A DNA stretch of 64,000 bases from JBCFBK01 sp038562555 (GCA_038562555.1 JBCFBK010000027.1:1-64000); one strand, 5' to 3'; shown: positions 25,682 through 35,509, counted from the stretch's first letter. The notes: generated by a model not told the origin, from the sequence alone. Program-made: numbers and translations.

Positions 25682-28600
25682 TTAGAATGAAATATCGATT
25701 CCTAAGTTATATGATTTCATTACCGGGTATGGATTAGTACTTCCAATACCCTGGTTGGTTTCAGGGTCCCATCCGTCCCAGTGGGTCAGAGTCAGGAGGT
25801 TTTTTCCACTGACGTATAACTTAACTCCTTCAAGTCCCAGTTTTTGTGCGAATGATTGGGGTACCTGATATGCGAACGAGATATCCTGCAAGCGGACAAA
25901 ACTTCTGGGGCAATATTTCGTGGCACTGATTTGCGGCGCCTGATAGGTTACTGAATACTTAGCCCCCGGATTGGTTACTGACCAGAAATCGTAAAAATCG
26001 AAAGTATTGGCATTTGCGAAATTTCCAGTCGAGTTCAAGGTTAACCCACTGGTTTCCTGACTGCCCAAGTAGCCATTTTTCCCGCCTTGTATCGAATTAA
26101 TGAAAAACCGTAGTGTAAAGCTTTTATACCTTAAAGCATTTTGGAACCCCATCATGAATGCCGGTTCCGTTTTCCCCAAAAATACCCTGTCATAATCAGC
26201 TGATATTTTGTCGTCGACGTCAGGATTCTGATTAACAATCCTGTAGTTCCCAGGATTATATCCGGTGGGAATCTCGTCGGTTACCTGATAAATGCCATTA
26301 GTTTCATACGAATAAACAGCACCTATGGATTTGCCAATAAACAATCCGCTGGATACCAGATCGTCTTCTTTACCATCGCCGTCACTATCTTCGCCAAATA
26401 AATGGACAATTTCATTTTTATTAGTTGAGAAATTGACATTGAAGTCCCAGCTAAACTCCTTGGTTTTAACAGGACTGACCTGTATAGAAAATTCAAACCC
26501 GGTATTAGCTACTTCGCCAATATTTGTTGTTATTGAAGAAAAACCTGTCACCTCCGGTATAACCATGTTCCATAGCAGATCCTTTGTGGTGGTCTCGTAA
26601 TACTCGACATTACCTTTAATGCGGTTATTGAATATCCCAAAGTCAATTCCAAAATTCAGCCCTACTGTTTTTTCCCAGCTGAGATCATTGTTGGAAAGAG
26701 ATGTAATGGCCTGTCCCGTGGATGTGGATACCCCATCGCCAAAGACATATTTAAAGTCGTCTATTGCAGAAACCTTCGCGATAGAACTATACCGGGAAGT
26801 CTGATTCCCGTTTTCCCCATAACTTGCCCGCAGTTTCAAATAATTAATTTGCGGGATCTTAAAAAATGATTCATTCGATAAGGTCCAACCCACAGCAACA
26901 GAAGGGAACATTCCAAATTTGTTGTTTTTGGCAAATCCGCTGAATCCGTCGCGTCTCAATGTTCCGGTAAGCAGATACCGCTCTTTAAAATTGTAATTCA
27001 CCCGACCCATTTGATACAATGAACTCTCATCCCATGCGCTGGATAAAATCCGTTGAGTGATCGCTTGCTGAAGGCTATTATAGGAGAGGCTTATATTGGG
27101 TATATTTTCTCCTTCTGCCTTTGTATAATCATAATCAGCCTTTCTGTAACCGTAAACCAGCGTAGCTTTTATCCGGTGATCATTCAATTGTTTTTCATAG
27201 GTTAGAATGTTATCAAGTGTTGATTCGTGTTTTGATGAATGAGTCTTAACGGCCAGGCCCGTCTGACTGGCTCCATATTCACTGCTGTTCGCGTAACTGG
27301 ACCAATCCAAAGAATGGTTGTAATTGATCCGGTATACCAATCCGTCAATTTTGGGGATCTTTATATTGGCGTAAAAAATACCAGAGATCCTGTTTTTCAA
27401 TTCTTTGTCGTCTGACTCAACATCTAAAAACGGATTCAAATGAGTTGTACTTTCACCTTTAGGATAGACAACGAGATCACCGTTTTCATCGTATGGAGTT
27501 ACCAGAGGAGTTGTCAGAATGATATTGCTGTAAGTGGGAGATTCGCCAGAGAAGTCTGTGAATGAGCCAAACGCGTTAACCCCAACAGTCAACCAGTCTT
27601 TATAATCATTCTTAAGATTGATCCTGGTAGTATATCTTTTGTAATTGTCATTTACTACAAATCCATTTACTTTCGTATATCCTCCGGATAAAAAATAGGT
27701 GGTATTGTCTACACCCCCGCTTAAACTAAGCACGTGGTCTTCAGTATATCCCGGAGAAGTTAATTCATTCCACCAGTCAAAGTCATTACCACTTTCAATT
27801 CCTGCTAACAGGTTTGGTACAAGTTCGGTCTGACCCCAATCCCATTGTGAGTTCGGTTCTGTATAGTCCGGGCCCAGGTAGGCTTTTTTGTAGTAAATAC
27901 CTTTTATTCTTTCCAATGTTTCTTCCCTGTTAAGCAAGTCGGCATTTATGGTTGGGTTTTGCAACGATACAGAGCCCGAGTAGGTGAATACCGGTTTTCC
28001 GGCCTTTTTCCCGGTTTTTGTAGTAATCAGCATAACACCATTGGCTGCCTGCGAGCCATAAATGGCCTTACTGCTGGCATCTTTAAGTACTTCGACTGAC
28101 TTAATATCGCCTGGATTCAAATCAGCAAGCCTTCCGCTGTAGATAATCTCATCAACGATGATCAAAGGGTCATCATTCCCGCTTAACGTATTAACCCCTC
28201 TGATTTGAATGGATGACTCCTGACCGGCCTGATTAACCTGTCCGATCTGAAGGCCGGGTACAGAACCCTGTAATGATTGCAGAATATTGGTATTTGGTGA
28301 TTCGTTGAAGGCTTCAATATCAGCTGAAACAACAGCTCCGGTCAAATCGCTCTTCCGGATTGTTCCATATCCAATTGCCACCACTTCCTCAATCCCGATC
28401 GTTTCTTCCAGCATCGTAACATCGATATGCACCTGGCTGCCAACAACCATTTCCATCGTTTTCATCCCAATAAATGAAAACTGCAAGATGGCGTCTGGGG
28501 GGAGATCTCCCAATGCATATTCTCCATCTGTATTGGTTATGGTGCCATGGGTTGTTCCTTTTAAAACAACACCAACTCCCGGCAAAGGCTGTTTAAGTGC

Positions 28601-29038
28601 ATCAGTAACCTTACCGGAGACTCTACGCGTTTGTTGCTGTACTTGTTTCTCCTTTGCAAGATTGCCCTGCGGGACAATAATGATGTGATTTCCTATCGTT
28701 TGATAGATGATTTGCCCATCCTCAAAAAGTTGATCTAGGACGGAATCAATGCTCTCATCTTTTACATTGATATTTATTTTCCGGCTAACATCCAATTCAT
28801 TGTTGTCGAACATAAACGATAAATCAGAGTGATTCTCGATGTAGAGCAAAACGTCTTTGATGCTTGTGTTCGTGAGTGACATTGTTAATTTAGTGGTCTG
28901 TGCCAAGCTGGTTTCTGCCATACTACTCAGAATTCCGAATCCACAAATTAGTATCAGCATTAGTTTCATAGTTAGTACAAATTTTAAATAAGAGGGAGCA
29001 AGATTGATCCCTGCTGCTTTTTCATGTTTTTTTTTCAT
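25682..29038 (-). CDS. SusC/RagA TonB-dependent outer-membrane transporter with STN domain
   Basis: 1118 residues. After a leader to about residue 46 there is an STN (secretin/TonB N-terminal) domain (roughly 48-120), a carboxypeptidase-like repeat starting RRVSGKVTDALKQPLPGVGV, then the plug (EEVVAIGYGTIRKSDLTGAV; PLIIVDEIIYSGRLADLNPG; IKSVEVLKDASSKAIYGSQA) and a beta-barrel ending in NLGIDISF. It imports oligosaccharides with TonB energy. The STN domain implies signalling to the FecR/ECF-sigma pair encoded just upstream, so the locus is probably induced by its own substrate. Confidence 0.94.
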   Translation of the reverse strand: MKKKHEKAAGINLAPSYLKFVLTMKLMLILICGFGILSSMAETSLAQTTKLTMSLTNTSIKDVLLYIENHSDLSFMFDNNELDVSRKININVKDESIDSVLDQLFEDGQIIYQTIGNHIIIVPQGNLAKEKQVQQQTRRVSGKVTDALKQPLPGVGVVLKGTTHGTITNTDGEYALGDLPPDAILQFSFIGMKTMEMVVGSQVHIDVTMLEETIGIEEVVAIGYGTIRKSDLTGAVVSADIEAFNESPNTNILQSLQGSVPGLQIGQVNQAGQESSIQIRGVNTLSGNDDPLIIVDEIIYSGRLADLNPGDIKSVEVLKDASSKAIYGSQAANGVMLITTKTGKKAGKPVFTYSGSVSLQNPTINADLLNREETLERIKGIYYKKAYLGPDYTEPNSQWDWGQTELVPNLLAGIESGNDFDWWNELTSPGYTEDHVLSLSGGVDNTTYFLSGGYTKVNGFVVNDNYKRYTTRINLKNDYKDWLTVGVNAFGSFTDFSGESPTYSNIILTTPLVTPYDENGDLVVYPKGESTTHLNPFLDVESDDKELKNRISGIFYANIKIPKIDGLVYRINYNHSLDWSSYANSSEYGASQTGLAVKTHSSKHESTLDNILTYEKQLNDHRIKATLVYGYRKADYDYTKAEGENIPNISLSYNSLQQAITQRILSSAWDESSLYQMGRVNYNFKERYLLTGTLRRDGFSGFAKNNKFGMFPSVAVGWTLSNESFFKIPQINYLKLRASYGENGNQTSRYSSIAKVSAIDDFKYVFGDGVSTSTGQAITSLSNNDLSWEKTVGLNFGIDFGIFNNRIKGNVEYYETTTKDLLWNMVIPEVTGFSSITTNIGEVANTGFEFSIQVSPVKTKEFSWDFNVNFSTNKNEIVHLFGEDSDGDGKEDDLVSSGLFIGKSIGAVYSYETNGIYQVTDEIPTGYNPGNYRIVNQNPDVDDKISADYDRVFLGKTEPAFMMGFQNALRYKSFTLRFFINSIQGGKNGYLGSQETSGLTLNSTGNFANANTFDFYDFWSVTNPGAKYSVTYQAPQISATKYCPRSFVRLQDISFAYQVPQSFAQKLGLEGVKLYVSGKNLLTLTHWDGWDPETNQGIGSTNPYPVMKSYNLGIDISF

Positions 29039-29132
29039 AATTTTGACTTGGTTTTAGTCAGTATCACTGAGAAGTCGCAAGCGGCAATTTGTTTCTTTTT
29101 CAGGATGCTGGAATTAAACAACTTTTATACAG

Positions 29133-29158
29133 ACAGACTTGCTTTAAAGCGGGTCTGT
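29133..29158. terminator. Hairpin in the FecR-susC spacer
   Basis: ACAGAC (29133-29138) pairs with GTCTGT (29153-29158) around the palindrome GCTTTAAAGC; a T-tract follows on the plus strand only. The 163-base spacer separates regulator from transporter; the hairpin may block antisense transcription or damp read-through. Confidence 0.5.
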
Positions 29159-29201
29159 TTTTTTATTGGATCATTCACGTTCTGGCATAGGCATATCTTA
29201 T

Positions 29202-30221
29202 TTAATTTGTATATCTTATCTTCACATTTTTCCCGTTTATTTCATACTCAAAAGGGGTCATCACTTTCATCAATCCCAGCATTTCACGAAGTGATTCAGT
29301 CTTTACTTTGAACGTGTAACTGGGCTTCCTTTTTGAAGCGTTCTCAATCATGATACTAACTCCGTACCAACGTTGAAGGTATTTGATGACCTCTTCCATT
29401 GGAGTATTATCGAAAATCAATTCATTATTTTTCCAGGCGGTTACAATTTCAGGTGAGCTTTTTCCAAAGGTAATGTGATGTAATCGCTTATCCAGAAAAA
29501 CCTGTTCTCCCCGTGTCAACTGTTTAATTTCCCCAGTATTATCGGATATTCCAACCCGCCCTTCACTCACCGTTATTTCCTGTATTTCGTCGTTTTTATA
29601 GTTTTTAATATTGAAAGCTGTCCCGTAAACATCAACCCGAAGAGTTCCGGTTATTACTGTGAACTTCTTCGATTTATCCTTTTGCACTTCAAAGTATGCT
29701 TCTCCTGTTAAAATTACTTCTCGTTCCTTCAGGTTGAAATTTCCCTCATACCGGAGTGACGATCCTGAATTCAACCATACTTCAGAACCATCAGGTAAAA
29801 CCACCATTGTTTTTTGCCCCAACGGAGCGACGATCTCTGTGTGATGCGTGAGAATTTGATTATTCCTGAAGTTATTAACCAACAAAAAGGATGAAACACA
29901 AATAAAAAAGACGGCCACTGCAGCGGCGGTGTACTTCATTCCTCCAAACCATGATTTAACAGATTTTTTCCGCAACGCAATGCGGTGGTCGATCTTCGCC
30001 CAGGCTTTCCCGTGATCCGGACTTAAGGACCTGGGAATGAAATCTGAAACGGCATAAATATCATATGCTTCTGCAAGCAGCTGTTCATTTTCCGGACTCC
30101 TTCCCAGCCACTCATGCAATTCAGCCAGTTCTGCATCTGTAACAGTCTTTTCGAAATATTTATTAATCGTATGCCAAGGTGTATTTTGCGCCATTCCTTC
30201 TTGATTGTATGAATATGGCAC
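29202..30221 (-). CDS. FecR-family anti-sigma factor
   Basis: 339 residues: a cytosolic N-terminal region (DAELAELHEWLGRSPENEQLL), a single membrane span near residues 95-115 (YTAAAVAVFFICVSSFLLV), and a periplasmic FecR domain with TEIVAPLGQKTMVVLPDGS, VWLNSGSSLRYEGNF and ILTGEAYFEV, then a C-terminal DUF4974-like domain that would contact the STN domain of SusC. It should hold the sigma factor of 30286-30915 inactive until SusC signals. It starts 64 bases after the sigma gene on the same strand. Confidence 0.92.
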   Translation of the reverse strand: MPYSYNQEGMAQNTPWHTINKYFEKTVTDAELAELHEWLGRSPENEQLLAEAYDIYAVSDFIPRSLSPDHGKAWAKIDHRIALRKKSVKSWFGGMKYTAAAVAVFFICVSSFLLVNNFRNNQILTHHTEIVAPLGQKTMVVLPDGSEVWLNSGSSLRYEGNFNLKEREVILTGEAYFEVQKDKSKKFTVITGTLRVDVYGTAFNIKNYKNDEIQEITVSEGRVGISDNTGEIKQLTRGEQVFLDKRLHHITFGKSSPEIVTAWKNNELIFDNTPMEEVIKYLQRWYGVSIMIENASKRKPSYTFKVKTESLREMLGLMKVMTPFEYEINGKNVKIRYTN

Positions 30222-30285
30222 ACAACTTTCATCTCACCCCCACGCGAAAGGCAAATTTTTTTAATATTAAACTTTAGCGGCCGGA

Positions 30286-30915
30286 TCAGATAATCATTCC
30301 GGGAACGGAATTGGCAAAGAACCTGACATGCATAATCAGAAAAAAAATAAACAGATCATTATAGTGAGGGCGAAGTAACACCCGCAGTAATTTTAATGCT
30401 TTCCCCATCTGGTTTTCAACTGTTTTGACTGATATACCCAGTTGTTCTGCAATTTCTTTATATGAAAGTTCCTTACCTTTAGCAAGGATAAATACTTCCC
30501 GGCATTTTGGTGGCAGGCAATTAACTGCATTCCTAATTAGTTCCTGAAGGTAGCCGGCATCCATGCCAACTTCGGATATTTCATCGAAACCATTTTCAGT
30601 AATCTTTCCCAGCTTATCATGAATATTTAATTGGGTCTTCTCGTCCCGTAAGTGATTGAGACTTTTATTTTTGGAAGCTTTAAGCAGGTACGATTTTACG
30701 GAAGAGCCTATTTCAATGTTTTCTTTCTTTTCCCAAAAGTAGACAAAAATGTCCTGGGCGATTTCTTCTGCGATTACCGGATCATGAAGGTAAAAATTGA
30801 TCAGATTACACAAATCGTCATAATATTTTTCAAAAAAGAAACGAAAAGCTTCTTTATCTCCATTCACCATCCGGGTGAAAATAAATAGTTCTTCGTTTCT
30901 TTCTACTTTCATCAT
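30286..30915 (-). CDS. ECF sigma factor (RNA polymerase sigma-70 family)
   Basis: 209 residues. Region 2 covers about residues 15-80 (DKEAFRFFFEKYYDDLCNLI, AEEIAQDIFVYFWEKKENI) and region 4 covers 130-190 (LPPKCREVFILAKGKELSYK, EIAEQLGISVKTVENQMGKAL). It belongs to the Bacteroidota SusC/FecR-linked ECF group and would switch on the susC-to-symporter genes downstream. The two adjacent ATG codons at the start are equivalent. A consensus housekeeping promoter precedes it. Confidence 0.93.
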   Translation of the reverse strand: MMKVERNEELFIFTRMVNGDKEAFRFFFEKYYDDLCNLINFYLHDPVIAEEIAQDIFVYFWEKKENIEIGSSVKSYLLKASKNKSLNHLRDEKTQLNIHDKLGKITENGFDEISEVGMDAGYLQELIRNAVNCLPPKCREVFILAKGKELSYKEIAEQLGISVKTVENQMGKALKLLRVLLRPHYNDLFIFFLIMHVRFFANSVPGMII

Positions 30916-30953
30916 TTGATTTGCAAGGCTTCTTTACTACCATCCTAACCCAA

Positions 30954-30985
30954 CAAATGTAAATATTCTAATTCTATGAACCAAA
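30954..30985 (-). promoter_or_regulatory. Consensus promoter of the ECF sigma gene
   Basis: Read on the minus strand, TTTG (30985-30982), 20 bases, then TACATTTG (30961-30954) fits the Bacteroidota -33/-7 consensus, about 39 bases before the ATG. The rest of 30916-31165 shows no gene. Confidence 0.72.
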
Positions 30986-31165
30986 GATTAATATTTGGCA
31001 TTGATATGAACAGATCGACTTCATAATGATAAAATAAAAAGTCTACTCTTTTGCCCGAGCAAGAAAGGAAGAGAGCATATTTTTATTTCCACATCTCATA
31101 TTCACTTACTTCGGAAACTTCATTTTGCACAAACAAGATATTCCATATTGTTCTTTCCTAAAATT

Positions 31166-31894
31166 CTAGTGTTCGTTCCAATAAAAACTGTCGGGGGTTG
31201 GCCTTTGTCCGAAAATTGCGGTACCCACCCTCACAATTGTCGCCCCCTCTTCAATGGCTGTTTCCAAATCACTACTCATACCCATTGACAGTTCCTTCAT
31301 TTCTATATTAGGAATATTCAAGTTAATGATTTGCTGTTGAATGATTTTAAGCAACCGGAAGCACTTACGTACTTTCTCTGCTTCGGCACTCAAGAGGCCT
31401 ATGGTCATCAACCCTTTTATTTTCAGCGTTTCCAATCGGGCGACCTTCCTTACCAATTCAAGTGCATCAGCAGGACTTACACCAAACTTGCTTTCCTCAA
31501 ATGACGTATTTACCTGTATAAGAACCTCTATGGTTTCGTTTTCAAGAAGTAATCGCTGCTGCAGCTTTTCGGCCAAATCGATTCGATCAACGGATTGGAT
31601 GCAGGAGATTCCATATTTCAGCACATCTTTGATTTTATTGGTCTGCAGATGCCCTATGAAATGACTGGTATGCGGGGTGTCTCTCAATGCTTCATATTTT
31701 TCTTTGAGTTCTTGTATTTTGTTTTCAGCTATCAATGTATGCCCAGCATCCAGTGCAATTTTAACACGGTCTGCCGGGACTGTTTTTGTCGCTAGAAGCA
31801 ATTTTACCTCGCCCGGATTTCTTCCACTTTCGTAGCAGGCCTTATTGATACGTTCTCGTATGACGGCGATATTCGTCAGGATTTGTTCACTCAT
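31166..31894 (-). CDS. YggS-family pyridoxal-phosphate homeostasis protein
   Basis: 242 residues, the normal length. The PLP lysine lies in LLLATKTVPADRVKIALD; ENKIQELKEKYEAL, HFIGHLQTNKIKDVL and LSMGMSSDLETAIEEGATIV are diagnostic. The protein binds PLP without known catalytic activity and helps balance B6 vitamers and amino-acid pools. It is the first member of a series of PLP-related genes up to 42867. tRNA-Cys and the promoter module at 32258 lie upstream on the same strand, and a TGGATCTA box lies at 31983. Confidence 0.92.
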   Translation of the reverse strand: MSEQILTNIAVIRERINKACYESGRNPGEVKLLLATKTVPADRVKIALDAGHTLIAENKIQELKEKYEALRDTPHTSHFIGHLQTNKIKDVLKYGISCIQSVDRIDLAEKLQQRLLLENETIEVLIQVNTSFEESKFGVSPADALELVRKVARLETLKIKGLMTIGLLSAEAEKVRKCFRLLKIIQQQIINLNIPNIEMKELSMGMSSDLETAIEEGATIVRVGTAIFGQRPTPDSFYWNEH

Positions 31895-32125
31895 ACTTCA
31901 ATATTCTTCTTTTTTGGTTTCTAAATCACTTATCAATAATACTTCCGCAAAGGCATGATTCTTAGTTCGACATATAATATATTGGATCTATTAACAACCT
32001 GGTAAACTTTATTTTAGGTCTTTTCGTAGAAAACTCCGGCCATTTGGAGACACATATTTAGCGAATTCCAAGTCTGGTTGACAATACATGATCAGAAAAC
32101 ATGAATAGGCGTCTTCAGCCGATCG

Positions 32126-32195
32126 AGGTCGGGAATGGATTCGAACCATTGTAAAAGGTGTTGCAAACCTTCGCCTACCACTCGGCCACCCGACC
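32126..32195 (-). tRNA. tRNA-Cys(GCA)
   Basis: 70 bases on the minus strand. Acceptor GGTCGGG pairs with CCCGACC, with discriminator T as expected for cysteine. Anticodon loop TTGCAAC gives GCA, and the T-arm AATGG-TTCGAAT-CCATT is intact. A tRNA for a unique cysteine codon set inside an apparent island is unusual. Confidence 0.94.
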
Positions 32196-32257
32196 TTATT
32201 GTTTGTGAAGGACTTTAATAGGGAAAAAATAAGTCCAACTTCTTTTTTGCTACAAAG

Positions 32258-32318
32258 CAAAATTAGCGATCGTTTACATTATCAATCTGATGCAGTTTTA
32301 ATATAATCAGGTAGTCCA
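32258..32318 (-). promoter_or_regulatory. Promoter/operator module copy 1 (before tRNA-Cys and yggS)
   Basis: CAAAATTA (32258-32265, minus-strand -7 box TAATTTTG), seven bases, TTTACATTA, six bases, TGATGCAGTTTTAATATA, six bases, TAGTCCA (32312-32318). It aligns without gaps to the modules at 34660 and 41376. It would drive minus-strand transcription towards tRNA-Cys and yggS. Proposed binding site of the MocR regulator encoded at 41437. Confidence 0.6.
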
Positions 32319-32611
32319 GCTATTTACTTGTATTACGCCATACTTGAAATTCCATTGATTCCTTTGAATTCCTTTATTCATCGCAGGTGTAGCACTTTTT
32401 GGCAGCGAGACAATTTAAATTGGAAAATGCCGACTTACGCTCGATTACATATTGGACATTGGCGATGTAATCTCCAACTTGAAAATCCATTACGGAAAAT
32501 CACAACGGGTCTCGGTATTCCGCGATTAGACAAAAGTATTCTAACAAGAAGCAGCAGGGGCGCAATTAACAACTAATATCAGCGGAGTTTACGCACATAC
32601 ACTATTGGCAG
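32319..32611. other. Non-coding stretch, no gene recognised
   Basis: About 290 bases between the module and the end of hemL. Short open frames exist on both strands but show no family features or start signals. An 8-bp inverted repeat (GATTACAT/ATGTAATC, near 32440-32472) is the only structure seen. Confidence 0.5.
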
Positions 32612-33943
32612 TTATAAATGAAGGCCTTCTCTGTCGTTGACCGAAAGTGTTCTGCACACTTCTTCCAAAACATCCAATGTAAAATCGAGATCTTTGAATG
32701 TAAGAGCATCAGATAGGAACCATGTCTCATAAGAAGAGGGGGGTATGTAGACCCCTTTGTTGAGCAACCCGTGAAAGAAACGTCTGAATATGTTATTATC
32801 ACCCATTATCGCAGTATTGAAATCAGTTACGGGATGCTTGACAAAAAATACTGAAATCATAGAACCCACCCTATTAATAGTGAAGGCAACATGATGTTTT
32901 TCCAGTATATTCATCAATCCTCTTTGCAAATACGCTGATTTTTGTTCGAGGCGTTTGTATAAGTTATCATTATTATTTAAAGCTTTAAGCATCTCCAATC
33001 CGGCCGCCATTGCCACTGGATTACCGGACAAAGTGCCTGCCTGGTAAACTGCACCCAGTGGTGAGAGGTAATCCATAATCTCGCTTCGGGCAGCAAAGGC
33101 ACCAACAGGGAGTCCACCGCCAATGATCTTACCAAGTGTGACGATATCAGCCCTCACGCCAAAGTATTCCTGCGCCCCACCTCTTGCTAAACGAAAACCG
33201 GTCATCACCTCATCCATAATCAACAAGGACTGATTTCGGTCACATAATTGACGAAGCCCTTCAAGGAATCCATCACGGGGAGCAACACAGCCCATATTAC
33301 CTGCCACAGGTTCTATTATAATACCCGCGATCTGGTTCTTATTGGTTTCAAAAAGTTCCTGTACGCTATCAAGATCATTGTAATCTGCAATCAGGGTATC
33401 CCGGATCGAGCCCTGGGTTATACCTGAACTATTCGAGACTCCAAAGGTGGAAAGGCCACTACCGCCTGCGACCAGAAAAGCATCAGCATGTCCGTGGTAA
33501 CATCCGGCAAATTTTATAATCTTTTCCCTTCTCGTAAAGCCTCTTGCTAACCTGATGGCAGTCATGCATGCTTCTGTTCCTGAACTAACGAAGCGAATCT
33601 TTTCGATATGGGGTATCATCGAGATGGCAATTCTGGCTATATCTGTTTCAATTTCAGTGGGTGCGCCAAATGAGGTTCCCAGTTTTGCCCTTTTTATAAT
33701 TGAGTCTACTACAGGAGGATAGGCATGTCCGAAAATCATCGGCCCCCATGAGTTCACATAGTCTACGTAACGATTACCATCCTCATCATATAGGTATGCA
33801 CCCTTGGCCTTCCGGACATAAACAGGTGTACCGCCGACATTTTTAAAAGCCCTGACAGAAGAATTTACTCCACCCGGAATACATTGCTGCGCCTCTTCAA
33901 AAAGAGCTGAACTTCGCATATAACTCATTGCTTCCCGTTTCAT
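32612..33943 (-). CDS. hemL: Glutamate-1-semialdehyde 2,1-aminomutase
   Basis: 443 residues from ATG 33943; the frame is open to 34021, but that leader is not conserved. GGVNSSVRAFKNVGGTP, RFVSSGTEACMTAIRLARG, GCYHGHADAFL, LIMDEVMTGFRLA and the PLP lysine in TLGKIIGGGLPVGAF are the HemL signature. It makes 5-aminolevulinate for tetrapyrroles in the cytosol. No other haem gene is nearby; it sits 31 bases after psd. A non-haem aminotransferase role is possible but the motifs are standard. Confidence 0.92.
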   Translation of the reverse strand: MKREAMSYMRSSALFEEAQQCIPGGVNSSVRAFKNVGGTPVYVRKAKGAYLYDEDGNRYVDYVNSWGPMIFGHAYPPVVDSIIKRAKLGTSFGAPTEIETDIARIAISMIPHIEKIRFVSSGTEACMTAIRLARGFTRREKIIKFAGCYHGHADAFLVAGGSGLSTFGVSNSSGITQGSIRDTLIADYNDLDSVQELFETNKNQIAGIIIEPVAGNMGCVAPRDGFLEGLRQLCDRNQSLLIMDEVMTGFRLARGGAQEYFGVRADIVTLGKIIGGGLPVGAFAARSEIMDYLSPLGAVYQAGTLSGNPVAMAAGLEMLKALNNNDNLYKRLEQKSAYLQRGLMNILEKHHVAFTINRVGSMISVFFVKHPVTDFNTAIMGDNNIFRRFFHGLLNKGVYIPPSSYETWFLSDALTFKDLDFTLDVLEEVCRTLSVNDREGLHL

Positions 33944-33974
33944 AATAATTGCATTTTTATTTACTTTTGAACTT

Positions 33975-34625
33975 TTATTCCCATTCGGCAACAATTGTAA
34001 TCCCTGCTCTGACAACATCATCGAGCTTCACCTTTATCTTGGCATCCATTGGTAACAACATATCTATTCTCGAACCGAACTTTATAAAGCCCATTTCACG
34101 ACCCTGTTTTGCCTGTTTCCCGATCTTCAGGTAATTGACTATACGTCTTGCCACTGCTCCAGCTATTTGTTTTGTCAATATTTCTTTTCCATTCTTATGC
34201 CTGTACACGACGGAATGTCTTTCATTTGCAGTGGATGATTTCCGATGCCAGGCCACCAGATGCTTTCCTTTGTAATACTTGCTGTACACCACCATTCCAT
34301 TGATGGGATTGCGGTTAATATGGACATCCAGGACACTCATAAAGATGGATACTTGTATGCGTTTATCAACAAAATATTCCTCTGGATATACTTCTTCAAG
34401 TACTACGACTTTACCATCACACGGAGCCAGTATTCCATTGTCATAAGTGACCAGCTCCCTTCTGGGTATCCTGAAAAAGTAAAGTACGATAGTGAGCAGC
34501 ATCAAAGCAACCACCGTTAGCGATATCCTGATAATTCCATAATCTACTTGTAAAAAATAAAGGGCGAGTAGGTTAAATGCAAATACTAATGCAATAAATG
34601 CTGCTCCTTCACGGTGTATCCTCAT
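33975..34625 (-). CDS. psd: Phosphatidylserine decarboxylase, short (PSD-A) type
   Basis: 216 residues. Two N-terminal hydrophobic spans (FIALVFAFNLLALYF; ISLTVVALMLLTIVLYFF) anchor it in the inner membrane. APCDGKVVVLEE, IFMSVLDVHINRNPI and, near residue 185, FGSRIDM follow; the Gly-Ser there is the self-cleavage point that makes the pyruvoyl group. It forms phosphatidylethanolamine. It is the only pyruvoyl enzyme in the PLP group and shares a module-type promoter (34660-34720) with hemL. Confidence 0.9.
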   Translation of the reverse strand: MRIHREGAAFIALVFAFNLLALYFLQVDYGIIRISLTVVALMLLTIVLYFFRIPRRELVTYDNGILAPCDGKVVVLEEVYPEEYFVDKRIQVSIFMSVLDVHINRNPINGMVVYSKYYKGKHLVAWHRKSSTANERHSVVYRHKNGKEILTKQIAGAVARRIVNYLKIGKQAKQGREMGFIKFGSRIDMLLPMDAKIKVKLDDVVRAGITIVAEWE

Positions 34626-34659
34626 AATCTGTAACTAAAATTGTACTGGTTAATAGGTA

Positions 34660-34720
34660 CAAAATTATTGAGCATTTGGATTAGTCTACTGATACAGTTT
34701 CAATATATCTACATCCTCCA
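34660..34720 (-). promoter_or_regulatory. Promoter/operator module copy 2 (before psd-hemL)
   Basis: CAAAATTA (34660-34667, minus-strand -7 TAATTTTG), seven bases, TTTGGATTA, six bases, TGATACAGTTTCAATATA, then TCCA at 34717-34720. Spacing equals copies 1 and 3. Transcription would start near 34653, 28 bases before psd. There is no good -33 box, as expected for an activator-dependent promoter. Confidence 0.62.
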
Positions 34721-34854
34721 GTTGCTTCTACAAAATTTCATTATGAGCGAATAACGAAGGATGGTTAAGTATAAGAATTCATATCAGGGAAGCAAAGGTT
34801 CACGATGTAATGCGATGGATGAATTCGTATTGGTTCTTAAGAACCAAATATATA

Positions 34855-35463
34855 TTACAAATTCTCTGTAAGTTTAAAATCAGGGCAGTCAATCTGGATA
34901 TCCCTTGTTTCCAATATTTCTTCCAACAAACTACAAAAGTGCAGTCCTTCTTTGTTTCTATAATGGTGACAGGTATAGCAGGTGCGATAAATGGTCACTA
35001 TACCTGTTTGATTTAATGTGCGTATCAAATCTGAGACAGATCTCCACAACGATTCTTTTTCTTCGGTTCTCAATTGTTCTGTCCAGGCCATGATTGGGGC
35101 AGTATAATACCTCGTTCCATCTACAATTTTTTCTCCGGACTCAGTAAGGGCTATGCTAAATCGCCTGGAATCTAATAAATTCCCATTCTTGGAAACTAGT
35201 TTCTTCTGCTCAAGGACTCTAACTGCGTCGCTTATCGTAGGTTTCGTTACCTGGAATTCCTTTGCAAAATAACTCACCGTATTCAATTCCGGGCTGTGAT
35301 CATATATAAATATCAATATCTGTATCTGTATTGGGCTTAAGTGATGTTCCTTAGCTTTTTCCCAGAGCAAGGTCCTGAACACCTGTGAAAGACGTTCCAA
35401 CCCGGCAACAATCTTCTTGTCGAACTTACTGTTATGCCCTTGATCAAGGTCTGACATTGTCAA
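34855..35463 (-). CDS. MarR-family regulator with C-terminal cysteine cluster
   Basis: 202 residues. The winged helix lies at about 40-110 (LSPIQIQILIFIYDHSPELN; YFAKEFQVTKPTISDAVRVL; DSRRFSIALTESGEKI). The C-terminal tail adds Cys162, Cys165, His166, His167, Cys177 and Cys193 (TCYTCHHY...HFC...DCPDF), a likely metal or redox site. It stands alone; targets are unknown. Proximity to thioredoxin-like and PLP genes is the only hint. Confidence 0.88.
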   Translation of the reverse strand: MTMSDLDQGHNSKFDKKIVAGLERLSQVFRTLLWEKAKEHHLSPIQIQILIFIYDHSPELNTVSYFAKEFQVTKPTISDAVRVLEQKKLVSKNGNLLDSRRFSIALTESGEKIVDGTRYYTAPIMAWTEQLRTEEKESLWRSVSDLIRTLNQTGIVTIYRTCYTCHHYRNKEGLHFCSLLEEILETRDIQIDCPDFKLTENL

Positions 35464-35509
35464 ATTTTCTGTTAAGATAGTTAATTAAATATTCCTATTC
35501 AACAACTTG

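Noticed and set aside
32009..32260. 83-codon minus-strand frame
   Set aside because: It contains the whole tRNA-Cys gene and shows no protein-like pattern.
32328..32576. 82-codon plus-strand frame
   Set aside because: No start signal, no recognisable domain, low-complexity composition in a spacer.
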